Notes under the pieces: model-generated
Database searches by the model: none
What the model was told of the DNA's origin: nothing
Seen by the model: only the letters and a program-made list of their open reading frames with translations
Source of the DNA: Deltaproteobacteria bacterium
GTDB taxonomy: Bacteria > Desulfobacterota > Dissulfuribacteria > Dissulfuribacterales > JALVPX01
Direction of reading: 5' to 3'
Length of the DNA: 10,915 bases
Assembly: GCA_027031565.1 (NCBI GenBank)
Contig: JALVPX010000195.1
Location: forward strand, 1-10,915
Translations under genes and position numbers: made by a program
Shown: positions 1-7,686 of the stretch, one piece after another
Layout of the letters: each line of letters starts with the position of its first letter
Numbering within the stretch: the first letter of the stretch is position 1

Positions 1-3000
1 TCGATCCTGGCAAAGGAGGCGCCTGCCTTGACGGCTTGCTCAAACAGCGGCTTGAACCAGCCCTTGCGGTTCCTTACCTTTGGAACGAGGACGGTGATAC
101 GGTCCTGGCCATATTTTTCGAGCAGGTAGCCTGCTACTTGTTCAATGTCCTGCCTGACCATTTCCATTCCGCATTCAAGGCAGATTGGCATAGATGCCTT
201 GGCATAGAGCAGGCGCAAAAAGTGATACACCTCTGTCATGGTTCCAACAGTCGACTTTGCGCCAAAGGTGGTGGCACGCTGTTCCAGGGCAACGGTGGGG
301 GTGAGGCCGACTATTTTTTGGACATCAGGTTTTTCATACAATTTTACAAACTGGCGCATATAGGCCGGAAGGCTCTCTATGTACCTGCGCTGGCCTTCGG
401 AAAATATTATGTCAAAGGCCAAGGTGGATTTGCCAGAGCCTGACACCCCGGTAATCACCACAAATTTCTTTTTTGGAACTGATACATCTATGTCCTTCAA
501 ATTATGCTCGCGCGCCCCGTAGATCTCGATGTTTCCGTGAGCCCTTGAGCCTGGTTCAACCGGCTGGACAGGTTGAGGAGACTTTCCAAGTCTTTCAATG
601 GACTCGGCACACTTCGATTCCCTGCATTGGAGCAGGCCGGCAGGAGGGCCGCTGTAGATGACCCTGCCGCCCTCCTTCCCTCCTCCAGGCCCCAATTCAA
701 TGACCCAGTCCGCTCCAGTTATCACCTGGAGGTCATGTTCCACTGTTACAACTGTACCGCCTGCCTCCACAAGACGGTCAAGGGCCTGCATCAGCAGGTC
801 AACCTCTTTGTGGGAGAGCCCCCGGGTTGGTTCATCCAGGATGTAAAGCCGCCTGTATGCTGCCCCCTCCTTGAGGCACCTGGCGATCTTGAGCCTCTGG
901 GCCTCTCCTCCCGAGAGGGTGTTTATGGGCTGTCCAAGGCGCAGATAGCCGAGGCCTAGATCTATTGCAGTGCCCAGGGCGTCCTTCATCCTTGGTGCCC
1001 TGCCAAAATGTGCCACAGCCTCTTCAAGGGTCATTTCCAGGACCTCTTTCATATTCCGGCCATTGTAACGGATTCCCAGGACATCTTTTCTGAGGCGCGC
1101 CCCGCCGCATTCTGGACATGGCAGGCTTACATCAGGAAGAAACTGCATGGAGACAATCTCACTGCCCTGGCCCTTGCAGACCGGGCACTGGCCCAAGGCC
1201 GTATTGAAGGAAAAGGCCCCGGGAGACAGCCCCATCTCCCGGGCCTCCCTGGTTGATGCAAAGCACCTCCTGACCATGTCGAGCACCTTCAGATAAGAGG
1301 CAGGGCAGCCGCGGGGAGTCCTGCCCAGCGGGGCCTGGTCCAGCATGACCACCTCATCCACTCCTTCTAGGCCAGTAATCTTGCCGAATTTCCCAGGCGG
1401 TTCTGTTGATTTGCCCTTTAGGCGCAGCAATCCCCTGTAGAGCACATCGTCCACCAACGTCGACTTGCCCGACCCGGACACCCCGCACACCGCAGTAAGG
1501 CATTTCAAGGGGATCCCAACGTCAATATTCTTCAGGTTATTGGCCCTTGCCCCTGAGACCTGGATGAATTTTTCAGGCCTTCTAGGACGGCTCTTGACGG
1601 CAATTGCCTTCCTTTTCTGCCTGGCAAACCACTTTGATGCAAGCCCGAAAAAGGTGATCCTTCCACCGCGATCCCCTGGCCCAGGACCAAGCTCCATTAC
1701 AAGGTCGGAACTTGCGGCCACTGAAATGTCATGCTCAACTGCGATCACGCTGTTTCCACGGCTGCACAATTCGCGCAGAAGCTCTATGAGACGGCCTGTG
1801 TCAATGGGGTGAAGGCCCACAGTAGGTTCGTCCAGCACGAAGAGGGTTTCAGTCAATCTCGATGACAGGGCCTTTGACAGGGACACCCTGGCCACTTCGC
1901 CTCCAGACAGGGTGCGCGACTGCCTGTCCAGTGTCAAATAACCAAGGCCTGCCTTTTCAAGGGTGGCGAGCTTCGAGGAAATATCTTCCACGAGGGCCCT
2001 TGCTGCCTCGTCTCCTGCCCTGCGTTCCAATCCCTTGATCCATTTGACCGCACTGCTTATGTCCATGGCATAGAAGTCTGAAATGCTCTTTCCACCAATT
2101 TTGTACCACAGGGCCTTGGGCCTGAACCTGGTGCCCTTGCATCTCGGGCACGTGAGATAGGCCCTGTATTTTGCCAGGAGCATCCTTATGTGTGGTTTGT
2201 AGCGCTTTGTCTCCAGGTAATCGAATATGGCCTTCAATCCATACCACTTCCCGCTTCCAAAAATGACCTCCCGCCTGGCCTGCTCGGAAAGCTTGCTCCA
2301 CGGCATGTCTGCATCTATCCCCTGTTTACTGCACCAGGCCAGCAGGTCCTCCTTTTCATCAAGCCAGTTTTCAAGGGGTTTGATGCATCCGCCAGCAATG
2401 CTTTTCGAAGTATCGGGAACAACCAAATCCCAGTCGATGTCCATGATCCTGCCAAAACCCTGGCACTCAGGGCATGCCCCTGAAGGCGAGTTGAAGGAAA
2501 ACAGATCCGGCCCAGGCTCGTCGAACCACCTGTCACATTGCGGGCAGTGGAGAAAGGGGCTGAAGGGCCTGGGATCTCTTCCTGGAAGATGGAGCCTGAT
2601 CAGGCCTGTTGCCAGGGAAAGGCCCTGCGAACACGCGTCAAAGAGCCTCTTGTCATCGATCTTTGCCAGGTCGAAGCGGTCTATCACTATCTCTACGGGA
2701 TCAGGGATGTCAGTTCCATCGTCTTCGAACCGCCTTATTTCTCCATCCACCAGGTATCTGAAGTAACCCCTTTCCGTCAGCCGTTCAGGCTGTGCATCAG
2801 ACACCTCTGCCGTTAACAGAGCATAGCCTTTGCCCGGGTTAATACGATTCAGAAAGGCCCTGACGGCTTCGTATCCCTCCTTACGTACAGGCCTGCCGCA
2901 TTCCGGGCAATGGAGGCGGCCTGTGCGCCAATACAGCAACTTGGCTGGATGCGTTATGTCGCTCAGGCTTGCAACCGTGGAGCGGGCACTCCTGACCGGA

Positions 3001-3296
3001 TTGGACTGGCCTATGGCAATTGCAGCAGGAAGGTTTTCTATGGAATCGGCAGGCGGCCTGGGCCTCCGTTCCAGAAGCTGCCTCACGTAGGGAGAAAAAG
3101 TGTCAACATATCTGCTCTGTGCCTCGGCATAGAGTGTATCAAGGGCAAGGGAAGACTTTCCCGCCCCTGACGGGCCGGTTATGGTCAAAAAGATCCCAAG
3201 CGGAACATCGATATCGAGGGACTTCAAGTTGTGTATGGAAAGTCCCCTGATCTTTATGCACCTGCCTTTAAATCTTTTCCCTCTTACACCAGCCAT
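1..3296 (-). CDS. uvrA: UvrA, excinuclease ABC subunit A, tandem (double-length) form, partial (C-terminal part beyond left edge)
   Basis: Damage-recognition ATPase of nucleotide excision repair; it loads UvrB on damaged DNA. The frame stays open from the ATG at 3296 to the left edge (1098 codons). Unit 1 shows Walker A GPSGAGKSS (residues 41-49), a CPEC pair (130/133), a zinc module (C251, C254, C275, C278), the first ABC signature LSGGEVARV (463 on) followed by LDEPTVGLH, a second Walker A GVSGSGKST (about 605-615), a second zinc module (C704, C707, C727, C730), and signature LSGGEAQR (794 on) followed by ILDEPTRGL. That is a whole UvrA. After a Pro-rich linker (about 895-919) a second UvrA begins: NIEIYGAREHNLKDIDV, then Walker A GVSGSGKST (950-958) and STVGTMTEVYHFLRLLYA, ending inside the UvrB-binding region. 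A weak SD (GGA, 6 nt before ATG) supports the start. Chlamydial UvrA is the known double-length precedent; a total of about 1800 residues is inferred. Confidence 0.95.
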   Translation of the reverse strand, partial: MAGVRGKRFKGRCIKIRGLSIHNLKSLDIDVPLGIFLTITGPSGAGKSSLALDTLYAEAQSRYVDTFSPYVRQLLERRPRPPADSIENLPAAIAIGQSNPVRSARSTVASLSDITHPAKLLYWRTGRLHCPECGRPVRKEGYEAVRAFLNRINPGKGYALLTAEVSDAQPERLTERGYFRYLVDGEIRRFEDDGTDIPDPVEIVIDRFDLAKIDDKRLFDACSQGLSLATGLIRLHLPGRDPRPFSPFLHCPQCDRWFDEPGPDLFSFNSPSGACPECQGFGRIMDIDWDLVVPDTSKSIAGGCIKPLENWLDEKEDLLAWCSKQGIDADMPWSKLSEQARREVIFGSGKWYGLKAIFDYLETKRYKPHIRMLLAKYRAYLTCPRCKGTRFRPKALWYKIGGKSISDFYAMDISSAVKWIKGLERRAGDEAARALVEDISSKLATLEKAGLGYLTLDRQSRTLSGGEVARVSLSKALSSRLTETLFVLDEPTVGLHPIDTGRLIELLRELCSRGNSVIAVEHDISVAASSDLVMELGPGPGDRGGRITFFGLASKWFARQKRKAIAVKSRPRRPEKFIQVSGARANNLKNIDVGIPLKCLTAVCGVSGSGKSTLVDDVLYRGLLRLKGKSTEPPGKFGKITGLEGVDEVVMLDQAPLGRTPRGCPASYLKVLDMVRRCFASTREAREMGLSPGAFSFNTALGQCPVCKGQGSEIVSMQFLPDVSLPCPECGGARLRKDVLGIRYNGRNMKEVLEMTLEEAVAHFGRAPRMKDALGTAIDLGLGYLRLGQPINTLSGGEAQRLKIARCLKEGAAYRRLYILDEPTRGLSHKEVDLLMQALDRLVEAGGTVVTVEHDLQVITGADWVIELGPGGGKEGGRVIYSGPPAGLLQCRESKCAESIERLGKSPQPVQPVEPGSRAHGNIEIYGAREHNLKDIDVSVPKKKFVVITGVSGSGKSTLAFDIIFSEGQRRYIESLPAYMRQFVKLYEKPDVQKIVGLTPTVALEQRATTFGAKSTVGTMTEVYHFLRLLYAKASMPICLECGMEMVRQDIEQVAGYLLEKYGQDRITVLVPKVRNRKGWFKPLFEQAVKAGASFARI

Positions 3297-3302
3297 ATTT
3301 TT

Positions 3303-3305
3303 TCC
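3303..3305 (-). promoter_or_regulatory. weak ribosome binding site of uvrA
   Basis: On the minus strand the start codon at 3296 is preceded by TTTGGAAAAAAT. Only GGA (3305-3303) can pair with anti-SD, with a 6-nt gap. The site sits directly after the T-tract of the upstream gene's terminator, so translation of uvrA probably starts weakly. Confidence 0.4.
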
Positions 3306-3310
3306 AAATT

Positions 3311-3339
3311 AAAAGGGCCCTGGTAATTCCCAGGGCCCT
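3311..3339 (-). terminator. Rho-independent terminator of the OmpA-domain gene, just before uvrA
   Basis: A perfect 10-bp inverted repeat, AGGGCCCTGG (3314-3323) and CCAGGGCCCT (3330-3339), encloses a 6-nt loop. On the minus strand the stem is followed by TTTTAATTT, a short T-tract. It lies about 50 nt after the stop codon of the gene ending at 3388 and ends 14-17 nt before the uvrA ATG. Either uvrA is expressed by read-through or its own promoter lies upstream of or within this short gap; I could not pick a convincing promoter in 3340-3387. Confidence 0.75.
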
Positions 3340-3387
3340 CCCCTTGTCCCAGGCTACCCTCGAAAGGGATAGCACTAGTCTATTTTA

Positions 3388-6060
3388 TTATTGTATCTTT
3401 CTTAACTCAACCCGCCTGTTTGCTGCCCTGCCTGCGCGGGTGCTGTTGTCGGCAATGGGCTGGTCTGGTCCGTAACCCTTTGCCACCAAGCGGTCTGGCG
3501 ATATCCCCCTCTCAACCAAGTATTCCTTTACTGCATTGGCCCTGGCCTGGGAAAGACGAATGTTGTTCTGGCGGTCGCCTATATTGTCCGTATGGCCTGC
3601 CACTTCGAGTTTCAGTTCAGGATAACGCTTGAGGATATCTGCCACCCCGTCGAGGATGCGTTTGGCCTCGTCGGTAAGCTCAGAGGTTCCAAAGGCAAAG
3701 TTGACACCCTTAAGCAGGATGACCTGATCAGGTCCGCACCCAAGCTTGTCCACCTGGACGCCCTCAGGGGTGTTGGGGCAAAGATCAGACTCATTGGGTA
3801 TGCCGTCTTTGTCTGCATCCAGGGCCTTGAGCTTCATCTCGGCGCATTCCTTCAGGTTGGCCTCTAGTTCCGATATCCTGGTCTTTAGCTGATCGAGTTC
3901 CCCCTTCTTCTGTTCAAGAGCGGCCTTCAGCTCTTGGGCAGTCTTGGCTTCTGCTTCCAGCTGGGAGACCTTTTGTTCCAGTTCGGCCACCTTCTCCTTC
4001 AACGAAGCAGCATTTTCCTCGGCAGCCTTAAGGGCGTTTTCCTTGGCCTCCATTGCACCCTTCAGTTCGCTTATCTGCTGCTCAAGAGCAGCTACCTTTT
4101 TGGCCTGCTCAGCGAAGGATGCAGCCTCAGACCTGGCCTTTTCAAGGGCTGAAGCAAGCTCCTCCATCTTGCTTTCCTCACCTGACAGTTTTGCAGTCAG
4201 CTGTTCTATGGTGGATGCGCTTTCTGCCAGTTTTGCCTTAAGACCCTCCAGTTCTGCTGCAAGCCTTTCTTTTTCCGCCCTCAAGGATTCGACAGCACCC
4301 TTGGTCTCCTCATATTCAGCCAGTTTCTTTTTCAGATTGTCGAGTTCAGACTGGACTGCTGCAAGATCAGACGCCAGCTTCTCCTTTTCAGACTTGAGTG
4401 TAGAAATCGTCGCATTGGCCTCACTGCAGGTGGATGCCTGCTGCTTCAGTGACTCAAGCTCAGATTGAACAGAGGCCAGCTGCTCCTTCAAGGACGCTAT
4501 CTCTGCATCCTTGGACTCGGCCTGCTTGAGCGCCTCCGCCTTCGCTGCTTCAGCCTCGGAAAGCGACTTCTCAAGCCCTGAAAGCTTCTCCTGCAATGAC
4601 GACAGCTCAGATGCCAGCTTCTCCTTCTCTGACTTAAGGGCCTCATATCGGGCCTTGGCATCATCTGCCACCTTTTGCACCTCGACAAGCACCTTCTGCA
4701 GACCATCGAGCTTGTTCTTTGTCTCCACAAATTGGGCAGACAATTGCTCCTTTTCGCTCTTCAAGGCAGCAAGGGCAGCCTCTGTCTTCTTGCATGCAGC
4801 CACCTGGTCTTCAAGCTCATCAAGCCTTGCCAGGGTCGTGCCCAGTTTTTCCTTGAGGCCGGAGATCTCTGCCTCCTTGTCCTCAAGCTGCGCATAGGCT
4901 TCTTTATTGGCCTTTTCCAACTCTGCTAATTTGGCCTCTAACCCGGGCAGTTTTTTGGCATCCCCAAGGGCCTGCTTCAAGAGCGCCTCTTGCTGATTGC
5001 ATTTTTTCAACAATTCATCATAAGTGGCCTTAAATTCCTTTTGAAAAGCCAATACCTGGGCCAGCTTCGAGCTTATTGCCTCCTTTTCCTTGCTCAGTGT
5101 TTCCAACTTATTTTTGTAATCTGCAATGACCTGGAGCTTGTCCTGGGCCTTGGACAGAGCCGAACGCATTTCCTGCAGGGCACCTTCCTTTGAGGCAAGC
5201 GCCTTTTGGAGGTCAACTATCTTGGCCTCTGCCTTGGCAAGCTCTTTTGCTGCGTCAGCCTTTTCGGTTTCCAGGGCCGCTAAGCTCGATTTCAAATTTT
5301 CTATGACAGCTTCCTTTTCGCTCAAATCGGCCTGAGCCTTTGAGAGCATGTTTTCCAATGTGGCTATCTTTTGATCTTTTTCTGCAATGGTACCCTTCAG
5401 CGCTGCTATCTCCTTCCTGGCGGCAGCGAGTTCATCTTCCACCTGCTCAAGGCGACGCTTGTTTTGGCTGAAGATCCTCTTTATTTGATTGAGTTCGGTC
5501 ACCCTGTCTGAAATGGCATCTTGCAGCTCGCTGATTTGATTGGTCTTGGCTTGAACCAGCTGCAACACCTCCTGCTGGCTTCTAACCGTATCCTTAAGAG
5601 ACCTTTCCAGTTCGGCAATACGCTGCTTGTAAGCATTGAGCTGTGCCTTGAGCTGATTCGCCTCCGCAGACAACTTGTTCTTTTCTTGCGCAAGCGCCTC
5701 CACTTTCAGGGCCAGATTGTCCCGTTCCTCCTTCAATGCAGCAATTTGCTGGTTCAGTTCACGGATCTTGTCTGATGGTGTTGACACCTCTGTGAGGGCC
5801 TTTTGGCAGGCAGCCAATTCCTTGTCCTTGGCAGCCAGAATTCCCTTGTATTTCTCTATGACCTTGCTGCACGCCTTTTCTTCCTCAATCCCGGAAACGG
5901 CCATTCCTCCATGGGGTTTCGGAGCCTCTTTTTTCAATTCGACCTTGGGCCCATGGCCCACCCCGTGGCGCCTTTTCCTGCGCTGCTGGCAATCCACAAT
6001 GGATGCCAATATGTAAATCACTACTAGAACCAGGATCCAAATCTTCATTCTTGAAGACAT
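3388..6060 (-). CDS. OmpA-family envelope protein with N-terminal membrane segment and long coiled coil
   Basis: 890 residues. The N-terminus (MSSRMKIWILVLVVIYILA) is a single hydrophobic segment, residues about 6-22, followed by a basic patch (QQRRKRRHG); it is an uncleaved anchor or signal peptide, and no proper lipobox is seen. Residues about 60-740 are heptad-like, rich in A, E, K, L and Q, and read as a continuous coiled coil. Then comes one calcium-binding thrombospondin-3-type motif (DADKDGIPNESDLCP, from about 748), and from about 780 a C-terminal OmpA domain with GHTDNIGD, LSQARANAVKEYL and NRRVEL, the residues that bind diaminopimelate in peptidoglycan. I infer a periplasmic tether spanning inner membrane to cell wall. 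Start: a longer reading from TTG at 6078 exists, but AGGAGG lies inside it, exactly 6 nt before ATG 6060, so 6060 is chosen. Family name is sure for the C-terminus only; cellular role unknown. Confidence 0.9.
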   Translation of the reverse strand: MSSRMKIWILVLVVIYILASIVDCQQRRKRRHGVGHGPKVELKKEAPKPHGGMAVSGIEEEKACSKVIEKYKGILAAKDKELAACQKALTEVSTPSDKIRELNQQIAALKEERDNLALKVEALAQEKNKLSAEANQLKAQLNAYKQRIAELERSLKDTVRSQQEVLQLVQAKTNQISELQDAISDRVTELNQIKRIFSQNKRRLEQVEDELAAARKEIAALKGTIAEKDQKIATLENMLSKAQADLSEKEAVIENLKSSLAALETEKADAAKELAKAEAKIVDLQKALASKEGALQEMRSALSKAQDKLQVIADYKNKLETLSKEKEAISSKLAQVLAFQKEFKATYDELLKKCNQQEALLKQALGDAKKLPGLEAKLAELEKANKEAYAQLEDKEAEISGLKEKLGTTLARLDELEDQVAACKKTEAALAALKSEKEQLSAQFVETKNKLDGLQKVLVEVQKVADDAKARYEALKSEKEKLASELSSLQEKLSGLEKSLSEAEAAKAEALKQAESKDAEIASLKEQLASVQSELESLKQQASTCSEANATISTLKSEKEKLASDLAAVQSELDNLKKKLAEYEETKGAVESLRAEKERLAAELEGLKAKLAESASTIEQLTAKLSGEESKMEELASALEKARSEAASFAEQAKKVAALEQQISELKGAMEAKENALKAAEENAASLKEKVAELEQKVSQLEAEAKTAQELKAALEQKKGELDQLKTRISELEANLKECAEMKLKALDADKDGIPNESDLCPNTPEGVQVDKLGCGPDQVILLKGVNFAFGTSELTDEAKRILDGVADILKRYPELKLEVAGHTDNIGDRQNNIRLSQARANAVKEYLVERGISPDRLVAKGYGPDQPIADNSTRAGRAANRRVELRKIQ

Positions 6061-6066
6061 GCCGAA

Positions 6067-6072
6067 CCTCCT
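6067..6072 (-). promoter_or_regulatory. Shine-Dalgarno AGGAGG deciding the start of the OmpA-domain gene
   Basis: Minus-strand AGGAGG followed by TTCGGC and ATG (6060). A perfect SD at 6-nt spacing argues against the upstream in-frame TTG (6078) and ATG (6075), which would place the SD inside the coding sequence. Confidence 0.8.
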
Positions 6073-6169
6073 CATCAAATAGGCTTAAAAGCAACAGAGA
6101 AAAACAGCAGATGCAGATTGTTTTAGTTAAAAATTTCACTGCATTTGCTCTAATGATTGACTGGTAAAA

Positions 6170-6199
6170 ATAAAACCAGACTGAATAGCTCTATGTCAA
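6170..6199 (-). promoter_or_regulatory. candidate sigma-70-type promoter for the OmpA-domain gene
   Basis: Minus strand: TTGACA (6199-6194), 18-nt spacer, TTTTAT (6175-6170) preceded by TG as an extended -10. Transcription would start near 6163, leaving a leader of about 100 nt. Perfect -35, moderate -10. Confidence 0.5.
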
Positions 6200-6246
6200 G
6201 CAAAAGGCAGCAAGAAAATAAAAATAGCTATTAAATTATGCATGGT

Positions 6247-6263
6247 ATATCGAGGCTCGATAT
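6247..6263. promoter_or_regulatory. 8-1-8 palindrome in the divergent regulatory region
   Basis: ATATCGAG-G-CTCGATAT is a perfect inverted repeat with a one-base centre, the form of a dimeric repressor operator. It lies upstream of the minus-strand promoter at 6170-6199 and about 145 nt upstream of the Rrf2 gene. It has no T-tract, so it is not a terminator. Which protein binds it is unknown; the neighbouring Rrf2 regulator is a candidate. Confidence 0.45.
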
Positions 6264-6331
6264 GGTAAAAAAATAACAATTTTTCAGGAACCTCTTACAT
6301 GGACTGAAGAAAAGCCAGCTTTTTATTTTGA

Positions 6332-6360
6332 TTGAATTGCAAAAAGGTATTTATTAGACT
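6332..6360 (+). promoter_or_regulatory. candidate promoter of the Rrf2 regulator gene
   Basis: TTGAAT (6332-6337), 17-nt spacer, TAGACT (6355-6360). An overlapping alternative is TTGATT (6328-6333), 17 nt, TTATTA (6351-6356). Both are imperfect; the region is very AT-rich, which makes chance matches easier. Confidence 0.4.
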
Positions 6361-6375
6361 AAAAAGGTCTTTTTA
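6360..6375. promoter_or_regulatory. 7-2-7 inverted repeat over the expected transcription start of the Rrf2 gene
   Basis: TAAAAAG-GT-CTTTTTA is a perfect inverted repeat. The half-site AAAAAGGT also occurs at 6341-6348, exactly 20 nt (about two helical turns) upstream. Placed over the predicted start point and 33 nt before the ATG, it fits an autoregulatory operator, a common arrangement for Rrf2 regulators. Function is inferred. Confidence 0.4.
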
Positions 6376-6408
6376 ATCTTATTTGATTTTCACAACAAGG
6401 AAATAGAT

Positions 6409-6849
6409 ATGAGATTGACCATGGCCGGAGAATACGCTGTCAGGGCCATATTATATCTTTCCCACAAGGGTCAAGGCGTCCTGACAAGCCGTAAAGAGAT
6501 ATCTGAACATTGTGATGTGCCTTCACAATTTTTGGCAAAAATAGCTCAACAACTTGCAAAGTCTGGATTTATAGAGATCCTCCAGGGCAAAAGCGGCGGA
6601 TATATATTGGTGAAGCAGCCGCAGGATATCTCCCTGCTGGATGTCATCGAATCTGTCACAGGCGAGATAACCCTCAACCAGTGCGTGGTAAGACCCGAAT
6701 CGTGCAAGATGAGCGGCGAATGCACCGTTCACGAAATATGGGTGGAAGCACGCCGGAAACTTCGTTCCACCTTGAAGCAGGCCACCTTTGAGAAGCTGAT
6801 GGAAAAAAAGGTGTGTACAACCATAAAGGACAACAGCGACAATGTTTAA
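6409..6849 (+). CDS. Rrf2-family transcriptional regulator
   Basis: 146 residues, the normal size for Rrf2 proteins (IscR, NsrR, CymR relatives). The N-terminal winged helix-turn-helix covers residues about 1-70: MRLTMAGEYAVRAILYL opening, helices around LTSRKEISEHCDVPSQFLAKI, and wing GKSGGYIL. A middle segment (ISLLDVIESVTGEI) leads to C92, C99 and C105, almost the spacing of the three cluster ligands of IscR, so an iron-sulfur cluster that senses redox, NO or iron status is likely. An AAGGA SD lies 7 nt before the ATG. It is transcribed away from the OmpA-domain gene and towards the haem-protein gene, and the two stops lie 3 nt apart. The exact signal cannot be told: the protein lacks an isc or suf operon next to it, so I do not call it iscR. 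Confidence 0.93.
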   Translation: MRLTMAGEYAVRAILYLSHKGQGVLTSRKEISEHCDVPSQFLAKIAQQLAKSGFIEILQGKSGGYILVKQPQDISLLDVIESVTGEITLNQCVVRPESCKMSGECTVHEIWVEARRKLRSTLKQATFEKLMEKKVCTTIKDNSDNV

Positions 6850-6852
6850 CAC

Positions 6853-7476
6853 CTACTGGGCAATGTAGGTCTGCGGAATTGTAATCCTGATAAAGCCCCT
6901 CAGGTCGCCCAGCCTGTAACCGACTGCGTTATCATTTGGGTGGTCCTGTTTTATCCGCTTCGCTGCCTCAAGGTCCAGGGATTCGAGGCTCCCGTGGCAC
7001 TTCAAGCACATGTTTGTTATGAACAAGGGTTCATAATAGCGGTAAAATACCTTTCCATCCCTCCTGATTTCCTGGATCACATAGGGTGGGCACCTGCCCT
7101 TTCCGTGCCACGCCTCCAGGAAATCCTTGTAGGCCTGTTCCTCATAGTAATCAGGAGAATTTTTTACATCCCTGTACCTGGGCGACAGCAATTTTATACC
7201 AATCTCCTGGTTCATCTCGTCTTTGATACTCTTGGTGATTTCAGCAATCTTGTCTTCATATTGGGCAAGCGCCTCAGCTACCCCCTGATTTTTCATGATA
7301 GTGTCAAGGGCGCTCACCAGCCTTGACATGAAGATACGAACAGTTTTTTTACCGATTTCAACGGCCTTGCTGTCGAACTTATTGTCGTTTTGCGACCAGG
7401 CAGGAAGACAGAAACAATGAAAGGCAAGATTGAATATGACAAAACAAATACAAAAAAATTTGCACTTTCCAAACAT
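6853..7476 (-). CDS. exported haem-binding protein, DUF3365 / Tll0287-like, c-type CxxCH
   Basis: 207 residues. The N-terminus (residues 1-29) is a signal peptide with a long hydrophobic core and a likely cleavage around LPAWSQ. The mature part has one c-type haem site, CLKCH (C157, C160, H161), embedded in the family pattern YYEPLFITNMCLKCHG followed by NAVGYRLGDLRGFIRITI. This matches the Tll0287-like/DUF3365 domain, a periplasmic haem module also found as the sensor part of bacterial signalling proteins; here it stands alone with no transmitter domain. Start: an ATG at 7485 overlaps the SD, whereas TAAGGA (7490-7485) lies 8 nt before ATG 7476, so 7476 is preferred. It converges on the Rrf2 gene. 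A role in sensing small ligands or redox state in the periplasm is inferred. Confidence 0.88.
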   Translation of the reverse strand: MFGKCKFFCICFVIFNLAFHCFCLPAWSQNDNKFDSKAVEIGKKTVRIFMSRLVSALDTIMKNQGVAEALAQYEDKIAEITKSIKDEMNQEIGIKLLSPRYRDVKNSPDYYEEQAYKDFLEAWHGKGRCPPYVIQEIRRDGKVFYRYYEPLFITNMCLKCHGSLESLDLEAAKRIKQDHPNDNAVGYRLGDLRGFIRITIPQTYIAQ

Positions 7477-7528
7477 ATCCCACATCCTTACAAATAATCA
7501 GCAATCCATGTGATTTCTGCTGAAGCTT

Positions 7529-7557
7529 CTTATAATCCTTAAAGTATATGCTATCAA
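7529..7557 (-). promoter_or_regulatory. candidate sigma-70-type promoter of the haem-protein gene
   Basis: Minus strand: TTGATA (7557-7552), 17-nt spacer, TATAAG (7534-7529). Transcription would begin near 7522, giving a leader of about 45 nt before ATG 7476. Spacing and hexamers are good. Confidence 0.55.
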
Positions 7558-7686
7558 CATGAAAACGTCGATTTTAGGCTTTTTTATTGGCTTCATACCG
7601 ATTGATCTGGGCATACCTGGTTCCTCAAATTTCAAATGGAGCCATGCCAACAGGACTATATTCAAGACAGGCTTTCTGAATTACGA

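Noticed and set aside
1957..2536. Minus-strand frames of 114 and 73 residues inside the uvrA region
   Set aside because: They are out of frame with the intact uvrA reading, which carries all the motifs; they do not indicate a frameshift. I checked several segments of the uvrA frame along its length and found it continuous.
3944..4897. Ser/Ala/Phe-rich plus-strand frames of 128-174 residues
   Set aside because: They are the antisense readings of the Glu/Lys/Leu coiled-coil codons, a usual artefact of such repeats.
5885..6139. Minus-strand frame starting with GTG at 6139 with a signal-peptide-like beginning (KFLTKTICICCFSLLLL)
   Set aside because: It has no SD and most of its length is an out-of-frame copy of the OmpA-domain gene start, which has a perfect SD of its own.
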